In this document: positions 40,009 through 55,000 of the stretch, piece by piece
How positions within the stretch are numbered: position 1 is the stretch's first letter
How the letters are laid out: each line of letters begins with the position of its first letter
Assembly: GCA_904066235.2 (NCBI GenBank)
Contig: CAJFCV020000003.1
Coordinates: forward strand, 6,386,001-6,450,000
Reading direction: 5' to 3'
DNA from: Bursaphelenchus xylophilus
Lineage: Eukaryota; Nematoda; Chromadorea; Rhabditida; Aphelenchoididae
DNA: 64,000 bases
Position numbers and translations under genes: made by a program
Notes under the pieces: model-generated
Databases searched by the model: none
Told to the model about the DNA's origin: nothing
What the model saw: the letters and a program-made list of their open reading frames with translations, nothing else

Positions 40009-43000
40009 ATGGGTGTCTTTGACCGTAAGTTTGGTGTTGTTGTGTCTGTAATATTCCCGACAATTGTTCGTTTTATAAATATAAGTGCAAATAACATCTG
40101 TCTGTTATGACCCTCAAGCGGGCCCGTTTTATGATAGGGCTTTGGAACCACGTCGAAATTTTTTTTACACCTTTAGCACACGATTAAAAACAAGCTGGAA
40201 TACTGTAAATTACACATATAATGCATGAATGTTACAGCCGGCCAGTATGGGCGAACAATTCGTTTGTTCGTCCTGTATTTGGCATCCATCACAATCACAT
40301 CGACCGTCTCTTTGGCATTTTCTGAAGGTCATCTGGATATTAGCGTGCCCGGATTAGAAGCTCCTAGTGAGGGATTCGAAAGCTCCGTGATCAATTTGAA
40401 CCTGCAAGATGCCATGAGGACCCTGAGACGAATGAAAAGAATGACCGCAAAACGTTTGTTTTTTCTTGGAGTTATATTCGAATACCTGACTTAGACGGAC
40501 TCAGCCCAGCAATGTTCTTTTTATTTAAGTTTCGGCTTTGCACGGAATTCTTGTCCGAATCTGGCCCCATTTTCCTTTTTTTGGCATCACTTCTTGTCCC
40601 TCATCACGCCTTATCCTTTGCCGTCGGTTATTTACAAGGATACGAGAGTAGTGTCTTTCTGTAAAGATCAACAAAATTTAGTCCCCTGTCTTTTACTGTA
40701 TCCCTACTTGTCATCCGGCTTCCTTTTTAGGAAAATGCGGCTTTAACGGTTTGGTAAGAGATACTTAACATTTTAATGGGATTTTATAACAGTTGTACAG
40801 TTTGCAAACCTTGATTTACAGCAGCCGAAGATATCCTGACTCTGGATAAAGCGACGGTCAATGAGGCTCAAAGGAAACTGAATGAATCGGACGGAGAAGC
40901 GCTGGGCCAAGACTCCATTTACTGTCTCCGATTGGGTAAAACCTTTTACAGAGTCACGGTGAAGGCGCTTTCTTTCGCTTCGCCCTAAGCACTGTCCGGT
41001 CCGTCCTTAATAAGATCTTTGGGAATACTGTATCATTGATCTACAGTAACCCGTTGCCCCTTTTTTACTCACAAACGACGCAACTCACAGAACCCTGGCT
41101 TGGAATAACTACTGATAACCTCGGCTTGTCCTGTCCTAGCATCGCCCGAGGGGTCGTAGATAGCGGTGGGAGGGTCTCTTAGGTGTGCTCTTTACCTGTG
41201 GTTGCAGTCGTGCGTGAAGCGAAGCCCAACAAGTACACGGTGCGGTCATCACGGCCGTCGCGATGCGAACCCGGCCGGCAAAATCTGTCATCTCCTTCCT
41301 CTCCCTCATCCTCTGAGTCGTCTCAACTCTCTCCTGAAGCTGGGCGACTGAGTCGTTCTGAGATGGAACTCCGTAAATTCCTGCGTTTAGATCCGACGCG
41401 ACGTCAACAGCCCCGCAACGATACGGGTAAATGTGTGATCAGCGCGGACCAGGCCGTTCATTATTGCGGCTTCACTGAAGAAGGTAGGTGTCCATTGAGG
41501 CGATGTTGTGCTCGTGATGTGAGCAGTGACACCCTCGAATCGATCTTCTCTTCCGGCTATCTGATTAATGATAACTTACATTGTATTCTGGCTTTTAACA
41601 TAGCTTTGCTATTTTTTGTTTGATCGTGTGCATTTTTGTTTGCGGAATTAGCGAAGATTTTATCGAGCTGACATTGAGAATCTTATAGTCACGGCTCCGA
41701 TTATTCCACCACCGCAACAAGGAAAGTGTCATGTAACGCCGAAGAGTGGCAGAGAAATCTGTTTCCCGACCTACGAGACACTGGACACAACTTGTACTGA
41801 CCCCTCTCCCAACGATCTTCACAGTGCGGGTCCAGTGCCTCCACCAGTTATCAAGCATGCTACGTATGTTTTAATATACTGTAATCAGAAATACTTTCCA
41901 GTGTTCGCGCAATGGCGTTTGTGGCTCCAGATGACCTCCAACGTCTGATTAAACAATATTACCGACAGAATCAACAGCCCATTCCGAAGGATTTGAATTA
42001 TAATCTCAAGCCTTATCTGTTTGCAAGATACCGTTGTGATTATGGTTACGAATTAGTTGACGAAGTGGATACCGTATTCTGTAGTGACAGACAATGGGTG
42101 AAGACTCTTCCAGAATGTCGCGGAAAGGGCCCTTGTGCTCATGAAAATGGTGGATGCAGTCACTCTTGTATATCTCCAGACAATTCGACTGTCGAATGTA
42201 GATGTCCCAAGGGCTTGATTCTTGATGTGGACGACAAAACTTGTATTAGTAAGAATATTTGACTGACCACAGTACTTATTTCGGCTACCCTTCATTGGGG
42301 GTTTTTCATTCGGGCTTAGATCGGATACCGGCCGAATACTTATAGCCAATATTGCCACGCAAGGTCACGGTGGTTGCCTAATGGTCTCAATGCTTGAGCT
42401 TTTTCCCGCGAAAAACACGGCTTTCATCATGAATTCAGGATGTTGGCCAAACTTTAATGTTTTTGGAGAGCTCACGATCTAGGCCGCGAGCTTGGCCATG
42501 GGTGACAAAAACTCCTGCGGACACAAAGTACCCTAACCCCTGCTGGCTAGCTAGTCAAAAAACTCTGCAATGTTGGCTATCAGTGTTGGGCCGTTACTGC
42601 TTCAAATAGAATCAGCCCCAATGAAGGATTGCGAAAAAAGAAAATCCAAAGAGACGATCCATTCCGGAATAAGACAAATTGATGTGTCCCGTTGTTTGTG
42701 ACAGGAAAATGCAAACATCTGAAACATCTGAAAAATTAAATATTTCAGAACCCGCCCCGAAGAATGAATGTAAGAATCTTCAAGGTTGTTCTTGCGAATC
42801 CATCAATGATCTCCAACTTTCCTGTACTTGCCGACCATCTGGAACTAAATGTTTATGTAAGTCTAAGGTCATATTGTCAGCAAATGTTATCTAGTGCAAA
42901 AAGGAGCTCCAAAAATATATTTGCATCCCCCACCGCCTTATCAGACGGAACCTGGAGGCAGTTTGAATATAACTTGTTCTGGAGTCGGATACCCATTTCC

Positions 43001-46000
43001 CGAAACCACGTGGACTAGGTAAGAACAAATTTTTGTAAAATATATGCATATTGTTTAGCAACAATGACCAATTATTTGGACAACAAAAAGACCCGACTTC
43101 GCCTTACAATTCTCAGATATCAGTCACCGACGTTGTGAAAAACGGATTTTTTACTTGTACTTCTACCAATAAACATGGCCAAGCTGAAAAAGTTGCGGAT
43201 ATTGTGGTAGCTGGTCCCGATGCCACCAATCTTGATAAAGTGGACTCTGATAGAACGAGTGTGGAGGTCCACTGGACTCCCCCAGATCATGTCAACCGAC
43301 CAATTACACATTACACTATCTACTACACAAACAATCCTCAACAACCAGTAAAAAATTGGAAATCTGTAGATGTCAACGAACCCAACCGAAACTTTGTGAT
43401 CGAAGATCTTCGTTCGGATACAGAATACACCTTCAGAGTCCGCGCAAATGACAATCTTGGGCCAGGAAAACTCTCAAATGCAGTTACAGCCAAAACCCAA
43501 GAAGCAGGTAAGCTCAATAAAAACTATTGTTTTTTTAATGGAACTTGCATAATATTTCATAAAACTTTAAGCAAAACGACCGGCCGTGGAGATCGTGGAA
43601 GGCGAAGAGCTGAGAGTCTCTCCAAACGAAGCCTTCACACTGAATTGTAATGTGATCAGAGGAGATCCGACACCAGTAATTGTATGGGAATCAAAGGGTC
43701 GTCCAATCAGTAATCCCCAAGAAGGAAGATCCATTGCTCTGCAACATAAAGGACTACTGGAAGAAACCAGTTTTCTCTGCGTGGCTGAGAATGAAGCCGG
43801 GAAAACGTCGAGACGAATCCATGTTGTTGTAACTGGGCCTACTGCTCCTGAACGAATCCGAGCGAATGTGGATGGAGATGATGTTGGATTACAATGGGAA
43901 CCCCCAAGAATTACAAATGGACCTATCGAAAATTACGAAGTTCTTTATACAGATGACCCAGATCTTCCAGAAGATCAATGGAAATCTGTGAACAGTGATG
44001 GAAAGACATCGATTCTGATCCCAGATCTCAAAGAGCTGACTGATTACACCTTCAGAGTGAAAGGAAAAAATGCAAATGGAGTGGGACTTCCAAGTAGAGA
44101 CTACAATGCAACAACATGGCTAAAACGTAGGTGTAAATCAACTACAAAACAATAATTTAAAGCACGTCCTCCATCTATAACGTTGAAACCTGAGAGTGAT
44201 ATTGAAGCCAAACCAAGTACTGATGAGCTGGTTATCGAATGCGAGGCCACCGGTGTCCCGAAACCAAAGATTGCGTGGTTCTGGGACGATAATCTCGTTT
44301 CGGATGGGGAGGTAACCGACGTTAAAGTGCAATTACATATAATTTTAGAATGATTTCCGCGTTTATGACGTCAGTAAAATGGATGCTTTGAACGTGACAA
44401 ACAGCAAATTGATTGCCAGATCTACAACAAGGACAGGAAAGGCCAGATGCGAAGCTGTAAACAAAGAGGGGACAGACGAAAAGGAGATAAATGTAAAGAT
44501 TCTTGGCCCAGGAACACCACCCAAAGACATTCATCCGCAACCAGAAGAAAACGGGATCAAAGTCGAATGGAAGGAACCAGATATCCCCAATGGAAACGTC
44601 AATGAGTACATTGTCTACTACAGCAAAGACCCTGACAGTCCTTTGGATCAGTGGCAAAAGGTCGCCGTGCCTGCAGATAAGACTGTTGCTGTTATTGGAG
44701 ATAGAGAGGAAGATACTCCGTACGTGGTTCGGGTTCAAGCTAAGACCGACGATGGTCCGGGAATCATCTCCGAACCAATAGAAGTGACCACTGGCAAGAA
44801 ACGTAAGTGAGGTTATCTTGCACAGAGACTAAGTTACATTCAGACATCCCGTTAACCACAAAATTGGAAGTCCTGGATCCCGTGCCCATTCCTGGGGCCG
44901 AAATCGTTGTGGAGCCAGGCCAGAAGATCAAGTTCCGTTGTGTCACAGAAGGCCGACCAACCCCATCTCTCTCTTATAATTGGTTACCTCTGGACAACAC
45001 GGAGAGTGGAGAAGAACCCATTCACATTCGAACTAATCCAGTACCCGATGTTGAACATACATACCGTTCAGATGAAACCGAAACTCAAACATATACTAAG
45101 AGAAGACTTGTCTGCCAAAGCCGGAATCCTGATGGATCCGTGGATGACAGCGTAACTTTTGATGTCAAGAAGCCGGGAAGTCCACCAGTTTCAATCGATC
45201 CAGATGTAGCTGTGGATAACAAGGTGACGATTAAATGGAAGCCACCAATACATCCGAATGGAGACCTGACCGGATATAAGGTATACCTCTCAGCAGATCC
45301 TTCCAAACCCCTCGATCAATGGCAGACGTTCGATGTCCCAACAAGTGAAGATCCTCAGATACAATTCGGAAGAGGGGAACTCGAGCCGGATACTCCTTAT
45401 CATGTCCAAGTCGCAGCTATCAATACTGATGGAGAAGGAGTAAAGTCGGATCCCATTCCATTCCAAACCCAAAGCGGTGCTCCAATCGACGCCCCCACTG
45501 ATCTCTTAGCTACAGTAGCCCAAGATAACAGTGTAAATCTTTCGTGGACAGGCCCATCTCAACCGAATGGTCCCATCCAAGGCTACACTATATACCAAAT
45601 ACCTGCTGACGACACAACAAACGATGATAATTACAAAAACTGGCCTCAAATTCCTGTAAAAACAACTGACGACATCGGAAATATTACTATGGACAAAGAT
45701 GTGTATCAGATCTTACCGAACAGGGAGTATCGCATCCGCATTACAGCTACCAATGATCAGTCAGAAGGTCCGCCAAGTGAAACACTCTCATATAAAACTG
45801 GCACTGGTGAAATACCACCAACAATAACCCTGAAGCCAGCGGATAATCCAGCCAAAGTTCCACCAAGAGGAGACCTTACTGTAACATGTTCGGCTACTGG
45901 CATCCCGGAACCAAATGTCTACTGGATCGTGGATGGAGAGAAAACGAACAGCAATGTTCTCCAACTGAGTGGTCTTATCAAGGACAAAGTAGTCGAATGT

Positions 46001-49000
46001 AAGGCCGAGAACACTGCAGGAGATGCCACTGAACCTCTTCGTATTGACGTCCAAGGTCCTGGAACGCCCCCAGTCATCACCAGTCTTCAATCCCTACCTG
46101 ACCAGGAACTGACAGTCGAATGGACAACTCCAGATGAACCAAATGGGCAGATCACCAACTATATTGTGAGATATGGAGAAATCCCGGAAGGAGAGACCTC
46201 TCCGACTACTTGGGAAGAAATTACAGTACCCAGTAATCAAGTTGAGACAACGATCACAGGACTTAAACCTAAGGCGACGTACGTGGTTAAGGTCGATGCT
46301 GTCAGCGACAGAGGACGTGGTGTTGAATCCGACACTCAGCGGGCAAAGACCTTGCCAATCACACCCCCACCACCACAGGTCTCAAAGGTCGATGTTCATC
46401 CCAACAACACCATTGCCATTCAATTTGATGCTGTTCCAGATCCCGAGAATCCAGCAACCAAGATTAAGGTAAACAATAAATACATACAACTTAATCTTGC
46501 ATCGTTTTAGAACTACAAGATCCATTACACTTCGGATGATCCACTGACGGAAGGCACGGAATGGAAGGAAATGACGTGGACCCATCCAGATGACTCTCCC
46601 ACTGTTTCTATTCCTATTGATGGAGATAATTTCGAACCCAACAAGAAATACAACATTAAGATCACTCCAGAAGGAGAGATTACTGGTACCTCCAGTGATC
46701 CATTGCCATTTGAAACAGGAAGTGGAGGTAAGTTTGGTGGAAACAACAGTGGAAATTTCTGTATTGCACACCAACCACTTTGTTTCAGTTATCGCCCCAG
46801 AGAAACCAACGTTCAATGTTGACACCTCAGATAACAAAATCAAGGTTCCCGCTGGTACTGACTACTCAGTTACTTGTTCTTCTGACGGCAGACCCTCCCC
46901 AAAAATTACATGGGTAGATGCGGATGGGAATGTGATCAGCGAAGGACCTGTTTTGACTGTAAATGACATCAAGACAACAAAGAATGTGAAATGCCGAGCT
47001 GAGAACGTTGGAGGCACAGAAGAAACTCCATTTGAGATCTACGTTGCTGGCCCCGGAGATGCTCCTGAGATCACAAACATCCACGCCCATAAACCAAGAA
47101 CTATTGAAGTTCGATGGGATCCCCCTAAGATACCCAATGGAGAAATTACTCGATACATCGTGTATTACACACCCTTGGATGATCAGGTATACTACGTATA
47201 TATACTATTGTATTTTTTTAACGTGCGATATATACAATATTATATTTTCGTAACGTATAATGATTCAGGATCCTGCCCGACAAGTTGGACAAGTCCCCAG
47301 CAAGCCAATCTCTGAATGGTTGACCCATCATGTTGTCGGCGAGAACCTGAACGACGGAGAGAAGGAAACAATCATCAAAGACTTTGTCGATCCCGAAACA
47401 TCGTACGCTGTGGTCATCCAGGCTGTCAACGACGACGGACCCGGCCCATATTCGGTACAACAGAACATCAGGACGATGTCTAAAGGTAGATTGTCGACGA
47501 TTGGGGAAAAAGGCGATTAGGGAAACTGAAATATATTATTTTTCTTCAATGCAAGTGTCAAAATTAGGATTGGCGCTGATTTCGAAAACGACATTCATTT
47601 TTTTCATTACGATAGTACTGTAAAGTAAATAGTAATTTTTTGAATTTTTTCATAAATGCTCGATTTAGGGGTTATCGATGAGGCTTTAGGCGCTACGGCG
47701 TTTCGAGTCAGGGACTTTACCTTTACTTTTTTTCTTTACTTCAGGAGTACCCCTAATTTATACTTTCCAATTAACTATTCGGACCAATAGTTGTTGATGC
47801 ATTTATTCAGACAAAATTTCTTTTATGTATTATAGCATCATAATTTTGATGTTATAATCAACATTATGATGTTACGGTGCTCATCGTAATAAAAATAAAC
47901 AGTGGCTACAGGTGGTATAACGTTTCCCATACCTGACTGGCTTTTTTATAAACTTGTACGTTGATTTGTGAAAACGATACAAAAAGCTACTACTTTACAG
48001 TACTACTTAAGTCCAATAGTAATGATCAAAAAGATGAATGTCATTTTCGAAATCAGCACCATCGTTTATCTTAATTTCGACGTTTGCATCGAAGAAAAAC
48101 AATACTTTTCGGTTTCCCCAATCGTCGCTCCCCGGTCGTTCTTAAATGACATACGATTTTAGCGCAAGAAGGGCCTCCAACCGATCTTCGAGTCGAACCG
48201 ATAGACCAGAACTCCGCCGAAATCGATTGGAAAGCACCGGAGAATGTCGAAGAGAATCCGATTGGATACGAAATCTTCTACGTTCCGGCCAATAAAGAGA
48301 TCGAGATCGACGAATTCGATTCTCTTCCAAAATGGACCAAGATCTCTGTTGAAGATGGCGATGCCACTTCTCATGTCCTTAAGAATGAACTCCAGCCGGA
48401 CACCGAGTACGTGTTCAAGATCAGAGCCATCTACCCCAAAGGCCCTGGTGTCTTCTCAGAACCTTGTATCACCAAAACTTTACCTGAAGGTAAACTTACC
48501 ATGCAGAATGTTCAATCCTTTGTTGTTTAGGTAATCCCCCAGTAATTATGGTATCATCTGGCGGTGAGGGAACCGAGGGAACCACAAAGATTGATCTTCT
48601 TCCCGGCTCGTCCCTTGTCGTTTTTTGCAATGGTACTGGAAGTCCATCTCCATCAGTGAATTGGATCCGCCAAGGCTCGATTCCAATCGATCCCAGTACA
48701 GTAAAGAACGAAGGATATGCAACCAGGTGGTCGCTGAATGTGGGAAACATCACAGAAGACACGACTTTTAACTGCGTTGCCCAGAATCCTCTTGGAAAAG
48801 CGAACTGGACCATCGATCTTCACATTGTAGACGGTAGGTTCAACGATTTTGAAAAAGTAGTTCCTATTGATCTGATGTGGCATTTCGTTCATTTCTTGAT
48901 TTATCGATGTAATAATGAATTGAAATTTCAATGTTACCTTTCGTTCTAAATTCCCCGAAAATCAATCTATCGATTTTTTATTTCGTCAATCCCTTTGTTT

Positions 49001-52000
49001 TTCTTTTTTTTCGACCGTTTTTATTGTCTGAAAATATAAGATTCCGCAAACCAAAAAGTCATCATTTTCAAATTACAGTGCGAGATTGATTTTCTCTAAA
49101 AGCTTGCATTTAACAGTAATACAGGGTGGTTCAGCCGAAGCTTCCAACCTTATTTCAAGTATTTCTCCGCCAGTAATGCACCAATTTCTATAAAATTTAT
49201 ATCTGAGGTACCCCATTTTTGTCCAATATGGCTGCCCAAGTTCACGGAAGCCCCCGTACTGACCTTAAACATTTTCATTCCAAATTTTCGACCCCGAAAT
49301 CGGTGAAACTTATCGTTAAAAAATTTTTGCAATGATTTTCAATTGAGAGTCTCGAAATTGGAAAGTTTCACCGACTTCGGGCTCGAAAATTTGGACTGAA
49401 AATGTCAAAATTCAGTACCCGGGCCTCCGTGAAATTGGGCACGCCATATTCGGTTGACAAAGAATGATGGGTCTCATCTTAAATTTGATATAAACTTTAC
49501 AGAACTTGGTGCATTATTGGCGGAGAAATACTTGAAATAAGGCTGGAATCTTCGGCTGAACCACCCTGTACTAATTACTGAATGTTTAAATATTCGTGAA
49601 CCTCGCCCTCAAGGGAGATGGCGCGGAATCCTTGACTCACTGGGAAGGGATTTCTGGAGCGGCCGGAGCCATCCCGGTTGCACATGCATAGAAGAGGGAG
49701 AAACTTTAATAACCTGACCTGTGAACACTTTTTGCAAGAACGTCATACTACTGTACCCCATACGTGCAGTCGCAACCATACTTCCTGACAATGTTTTATG
49801 GACTAGGCTTATTTTGTTTTAGATCTCCCTGAAAACTGGAAGAATAAGCTGATAACGGCCAAGAAGGATGGGGATGATATTGTTGTTGATGTAAATGACA
49901 AGGTCAAAGAGAGTTTAAAAGATACCAACACTTGGACTCTCAAGATAACCGACGATCCGTCAAAGCCAAAAGATGAGTGGAGAACTATCGAAAGTGACGG
50001 AAAACCTTTGGACGATGTTAGAGTGGATGACACGATTCCCGGGAAAACGTATTATGTTACAGTAACTGATCCCAACACCGGCCTGGAGAGCACGATCTTA
50101 TCCTTTGTGACACCAAAGCCTGCTGAGATTGTGAATGTGGGAGCCAATATTGATGATGATATGGTGGTTGATTTCAAACCGGCTGTTGGTCTATCAGAAG
50201 TCGAGGTATGAATGACAATGCAGAAAATTTTTTCGTTCTAGAGTTACGACATAAAGTCATGGCCATCAAATGATCCTTCGAATGTGAGATCTCAACGAGT
50301 CGATCCCACCAAATTAAACGGAAACCAGATTCCTGATCTTCTCCCTGATACTGATTACAACTTCCAAATCGTGACCAACTTCAAAGATGGCAGTAAATTG
50401 GAAGGCGATCAAGTCTCTTCGAAGACACCTCCTCAGGGTAGGTTCATGGTTTTAGTATAATTTGCATTTCTGCAGATGTAAAATGTGATTGTTCCCATGC
50501 TTGTCGTCTGGAGAAAGATGACTCTGGCAAGTCCACAGTGAAATGTTATTGCCCTCAAGGCTATGAGTTGGAACAAGACGGAAAAACTTGCAAGAAGGTG
50601 GCTGACACGGAGACCAAACAGATTGTGGTTGAAGTAACTCCAACATACGAAGACAAAGCTCCTGTTAGATTTGACGATCTTACCGAAAGACATGGGGTTG
50701 ATGGATCTCCATTACCTACCAACGAGTATGGGAAGCCGGTCTATGTCGATGATGATGTCACCAGTGTACCTTTGCCCACCGATTCTTTGGGTCGCGAGAT
50801 TCGGCCGATCGTTCGAATTGATGGATCGAGGCTTCCAGTCGATTCGAGCGGAAATACTTTAAATCAGCTGGGCCAAATAATAGACAAGAATGATGAAGGA
50901 CAACCGTTGGGACCTGATAATGAAGTCCTTTCTAAGAATCTTCATGGAGATTGGCTATATCCGGAGATCGACAACCACGGGCATCCTCTGCCTTTTGATA
51001 AGAATGGAAGGCATGTATATCCTGTAATTGGATCGGACGGGAATGCGCTCAGAACCAACGAGGATGGACAGAGGATTGATAGAAATGGAGAGCCTATTCC
51101 CACCAATCCCTACGGAAAACCTATTGGTCCTGACGGATCTCCGGTAAGTTTATTGTAATAATAAAAGAAACTTCTTCAGTTGCCGACTGATGCAGAGAAA
51201 AACTTCCGATGGAATGATGATGCGGATGACATCACCGATGAACCCCTTCCAACCGACGCCATGGGTCACATTGTGTATCCGATAGTCAATCAACGTGGAA
51301 CTCTGTTGCCTCTGAATGACGAAGGACATCATGTGGATGAGAATGGAGTTGAAGTCCCAACCAACGAGTATGGGTTCCCGGTACACCCGCAGACTGCAGA
51401 TATCCTTCCAAAAAACTCTCAAGGCCAATACGTGCTCAGCGACGGCAAGGAGGAAGCGGCCACTCCTGATGCTCAAGAGCAAGCTGAGGACGTCACTCCC
51501 ACAGAGCGTCATGCTCCGATCTATGACACCTCGGGTGATGTTCTTCCAACTAATTACGATGGTGACTACCTCGATAAGACTGGTAATGCGATTCAAAAGG
51601 ACAGTATGGGCAGACCGGTCGATTCTACGGGGAAAATTCTTCCGACCAATTCCAACGGTGATTTTGTTCTACCAGACGTCTTGCCAACTGATGCCAGCGG
51701 AAAACCAATTCAGGTGGTGGACCCTCGAGGACAGCCTTTACCAACTGACAACACTGGGAGACCCTTGGCCGAGAACGGAAGTCCAATTGAGATTAAGGAC
51801 GGCCAGTATGTTGATGAAAATGGATCTCCTTTACCAAATGATCGTGCTGGTAACGTTGTCTTTGGTACGACCGACTCTTCGGAAGAAGAGCCCAAAGTAT
51901 TTGAATATCCAATAGTTGATGTGAATGGGTATCCACTTCCTAAAGATGAGCACGATCGTTTTGTGGACAGCCGAGGAGAGCCATTTAGAAAAGATGAAAA

Positions 52001-55000
52001 TAACAGGCCTTTGGGACCAGATGGACAGATTTTGCCAACAGATGCATCTGGGAATTATATATACACACCAGAGAAAACGCCCACAAACATTGCCGGCCAG
52101 CCAGTTGTTGTGAAAGGCCCAGACCACGAACCAGTCCAGACCGACGAACAGGGAAGACCTTTGGATTCTGATGGGAACCCGTTGTTAATAAGAGATGGAC
52201 AATACGTAAACAAGGACGGAAATGTCTTACCGCTGGATCCAGATGGAAATGCTCTTCTCCTTCCGACCGACGACTCAGGAAAATTCATCTACCCAATCCA
52301 TGATGTAAGCGGCAACCCCCTTCCCACGGATAGCTCTGGCCATCATCTCGCTCCTGATGGGGAACTTGTTCTCACCGATGCAGGAGGAAGACCTCTCGAT
52401 TCTTCTGGAAAACTGCTCCCCACTGACAGCTCAGGAAGTTTCATTTATTCAAAGCCAAAACCTACTGACTCCACTGGTCGTGAAGTAACACCGGTTGGAC
52501 CGGACGGGTTACCTCTTTCGAAAGACAATGAAGGTAATTACGTGAAACCGGATGGTTCTGTGGTCCCAATCAGTGACGATAACCAGTTTGTTGATTCCCA
52601 AGGGCATCCCTTGCCTATCGACGGCTATGGACGTGTGGTAATCCGGCCTGATGATGGTCTGCTGACAACTGAAATAACTCCAACACAGAGGCCGGCAGGA
52701 CCCCCAGTTGACGCCTCAGGAAATCCTATCGTTGTTGTTAACAAAGATGGTAATCCGTTGCCAACTGACGCCAATGGTTACTACCTCGATCAGGATGGAA
52801 ATCCGATTCCAATCAATGGCGATAATCAATATGCAAATGAAGATGGGTCTCCCTTGCCATTCGATCCAGAAGGCCGAGTTCATTTGGTCAATCCTGACGA
52901 CTTTGTTGAATCCGCTGAAGCAACAGATGCTTATGGTAAAGTAGTTTATCCAATCGTCGATTCCGATGGAAATCGTCTGCCCAAAGACGAATCCGGTAGA
53001 CATATTGACAAAAACGGAGAGCTGATACCACTGAATGACTTCGGGAAGCCGTTGGACATGCATGGTAATCCTCTCGGTCTGAACGAAAAAGACCAATACG
53101 TTCTTCCCAGTGATGTTCTTCATCCGGATACCGCAGCCGATAAGCCAATCCCTGCCGAAGACGACAAAGAAGATCATTATGCTCATGGTCCAGAAGGCCA
53201 GCCGAAAGTAACTGAACTGCCTACCGACTCCACCGACGTTAAGCCAACTAGTGAATCTGGGAAACCAATTATCGTCGTGAATTCCGACGGAATCCCTCTC
53301 CCCACGAACTTCGAGGGGGCCTATGTGGACCCTCAAGGAGAGCCAATACCCACAAATGCTGATAATGAATATGTAGGACCCGACAGTTCTCCTTTGCCAA
53401 CTGACCAATATGGAAACGTTGTTCTTCCTTCGGGCGACGAAGTTGTTGCTAAGACACTGCCAACCGATACGTATGGAAAGGAAGTCCATCCAATTGTAGA
53501 CCCACAAGGAAATCCCCTTCCGACTGACACCTCTGGAAGACATGTTGGTCCAGGAGGAGAACCCATCCCGGTCGATGAATACGGAAGACCTCAGAAACCA
53601 GATGGAAGTCTCCTTCCCCAGAACCCTGAAGGAGAATTTGTCTTCCATCCAATTGTTATACCTACCAGTGATAGCGGTAAACCAATCGTTGTGATTGGTG
53701 CAGATGGCTTGCCACTGCAAAAGAATGCGGCAGGAAATTACATCAGACCTGATGGAGTTCCTGTGCCAACAAATGCTGCCAACGAGTACGTCGGTCCTGA
53801 CGGATCTCCTTTACCGACGTCTGGTGACGGAAGCGTCATCATACCCGCTGAAGAAATAGCCGCAAAAACATTGCCAACCGACAGTTATGGCAAACCCGTT
53901 CATCCAATGGTGGATCCACTGGGACACCCGTTGCCTACTGACGAAACCGGGAGACACGTGGGGCCCGACTCTGAGCCGGTCTCTGTTGATGACTCAGGGA
54001 AGCCAATTCGGCCGGATGGAAGTGTATATCCCAAGGATAAAGAAGGAAATTACGTTCTCCTGCCCCATGTGGTCCCAACTGATGACACCGGAAAGGCAAT
54101 CGAAGTTGTTGGACCGGATGGACAGCCCGTTCCCAAGAACAGCGAAGGTCAGTATATAAAAGAAGATGGGCAGCCAATCCCGACAAACTCTGATAATGAG
54201 TATGTCGCCTCTGACGGATCTCTGCTACCCAAGGATTCTGATGGTAATGTTGTTATCCCCGCGGAAGAGTTGGCAGCTAGAACCCTTCCGACTGACAGTT
54301 ACGGCAAGCCAATACATCCGCTGGTAGATCCACAAGGAAATCCAATCCCCACCGATGCCAGTGGAAGACATGTTGGTCCGGATGGAGAGCCTGTTGCCGT
54401 AGACGAGCACGGAAGACCAACTAGACCTGATGGAAGCTTGTATCCAAAGGATAAAGAAGGAAACTACATTCTGCAGTCTGATGTCATTCCAACCGATCCC
54501 ACCGGAAAAGCGGTTGTTGTGATAGGGCCAGATGGAACCCCACTGCAGAAAGATCCAGAAGGCCACTACATTAAACCAGATGGAAAACCAATTCCAACAA
54601 ATGCTGCCAACGAATACGTCTCTGCTGATGGATCTCCATTGCCAACAAATGCTCTAGGGGATGTTATCATTCCAGCCGAAGAGCTCGAAGGGAAAACGCT
54701 CCCGACTGATGCTAACGGCAAAGTCATTTATCCAATCGTCGATCTAGAAGGCAATCCTCTTCCAACTGATGATTCTGGTAGACACATTGATCCTCAGGCT
54801 AATCCGATTCCTGTGGATGACTCGGGGAGACCATTAAGGCCGGACGGAAGTTTGTATCCGAAGGACAAAGAAGGAAACTACATCTTACAACCCCAAATAA
54901 TCCCTACTGATAAGAGCGGAAAGGAAATTGTAGTAGTTGGGGCAGATGGTATACCTTTGCAGAAAAATCCGGAAGGCCAGTACATCAAAGAAGATGGGCA

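Noticed and set aside
41019..41160. Search for tRNA, rRNA, SL RNA genes and CRISPR arrays over the whole window
   Set aside because: No cloverleaf with A and B boxes, no spliced-leader core and no short regularly spaced direct repeats were seen; the regular repeats at 50630-60495 are coding.
41183..41623. Plus-strand ORF of 146 residues as a separate gene
   Set aside because: Its first part is exon 41208-41518 of the matrix gene; after the GTGAGC donor the text is intronic.
46382..46843. Minus-strand ORF of 153 residues
   Set aside because: It is a shadow of FN3/Ig exons on the plus strand, which keep phase over many introns.
52716..53720. Minus-strand ORF of 334 residues opposite the repeat exon, and its copies at 56193-56777 and 57282-57623
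   Set aside because: It is a shadow of the repetitive plus-strand code; it recurs with each duplicated block, has no splice structure and no motif.
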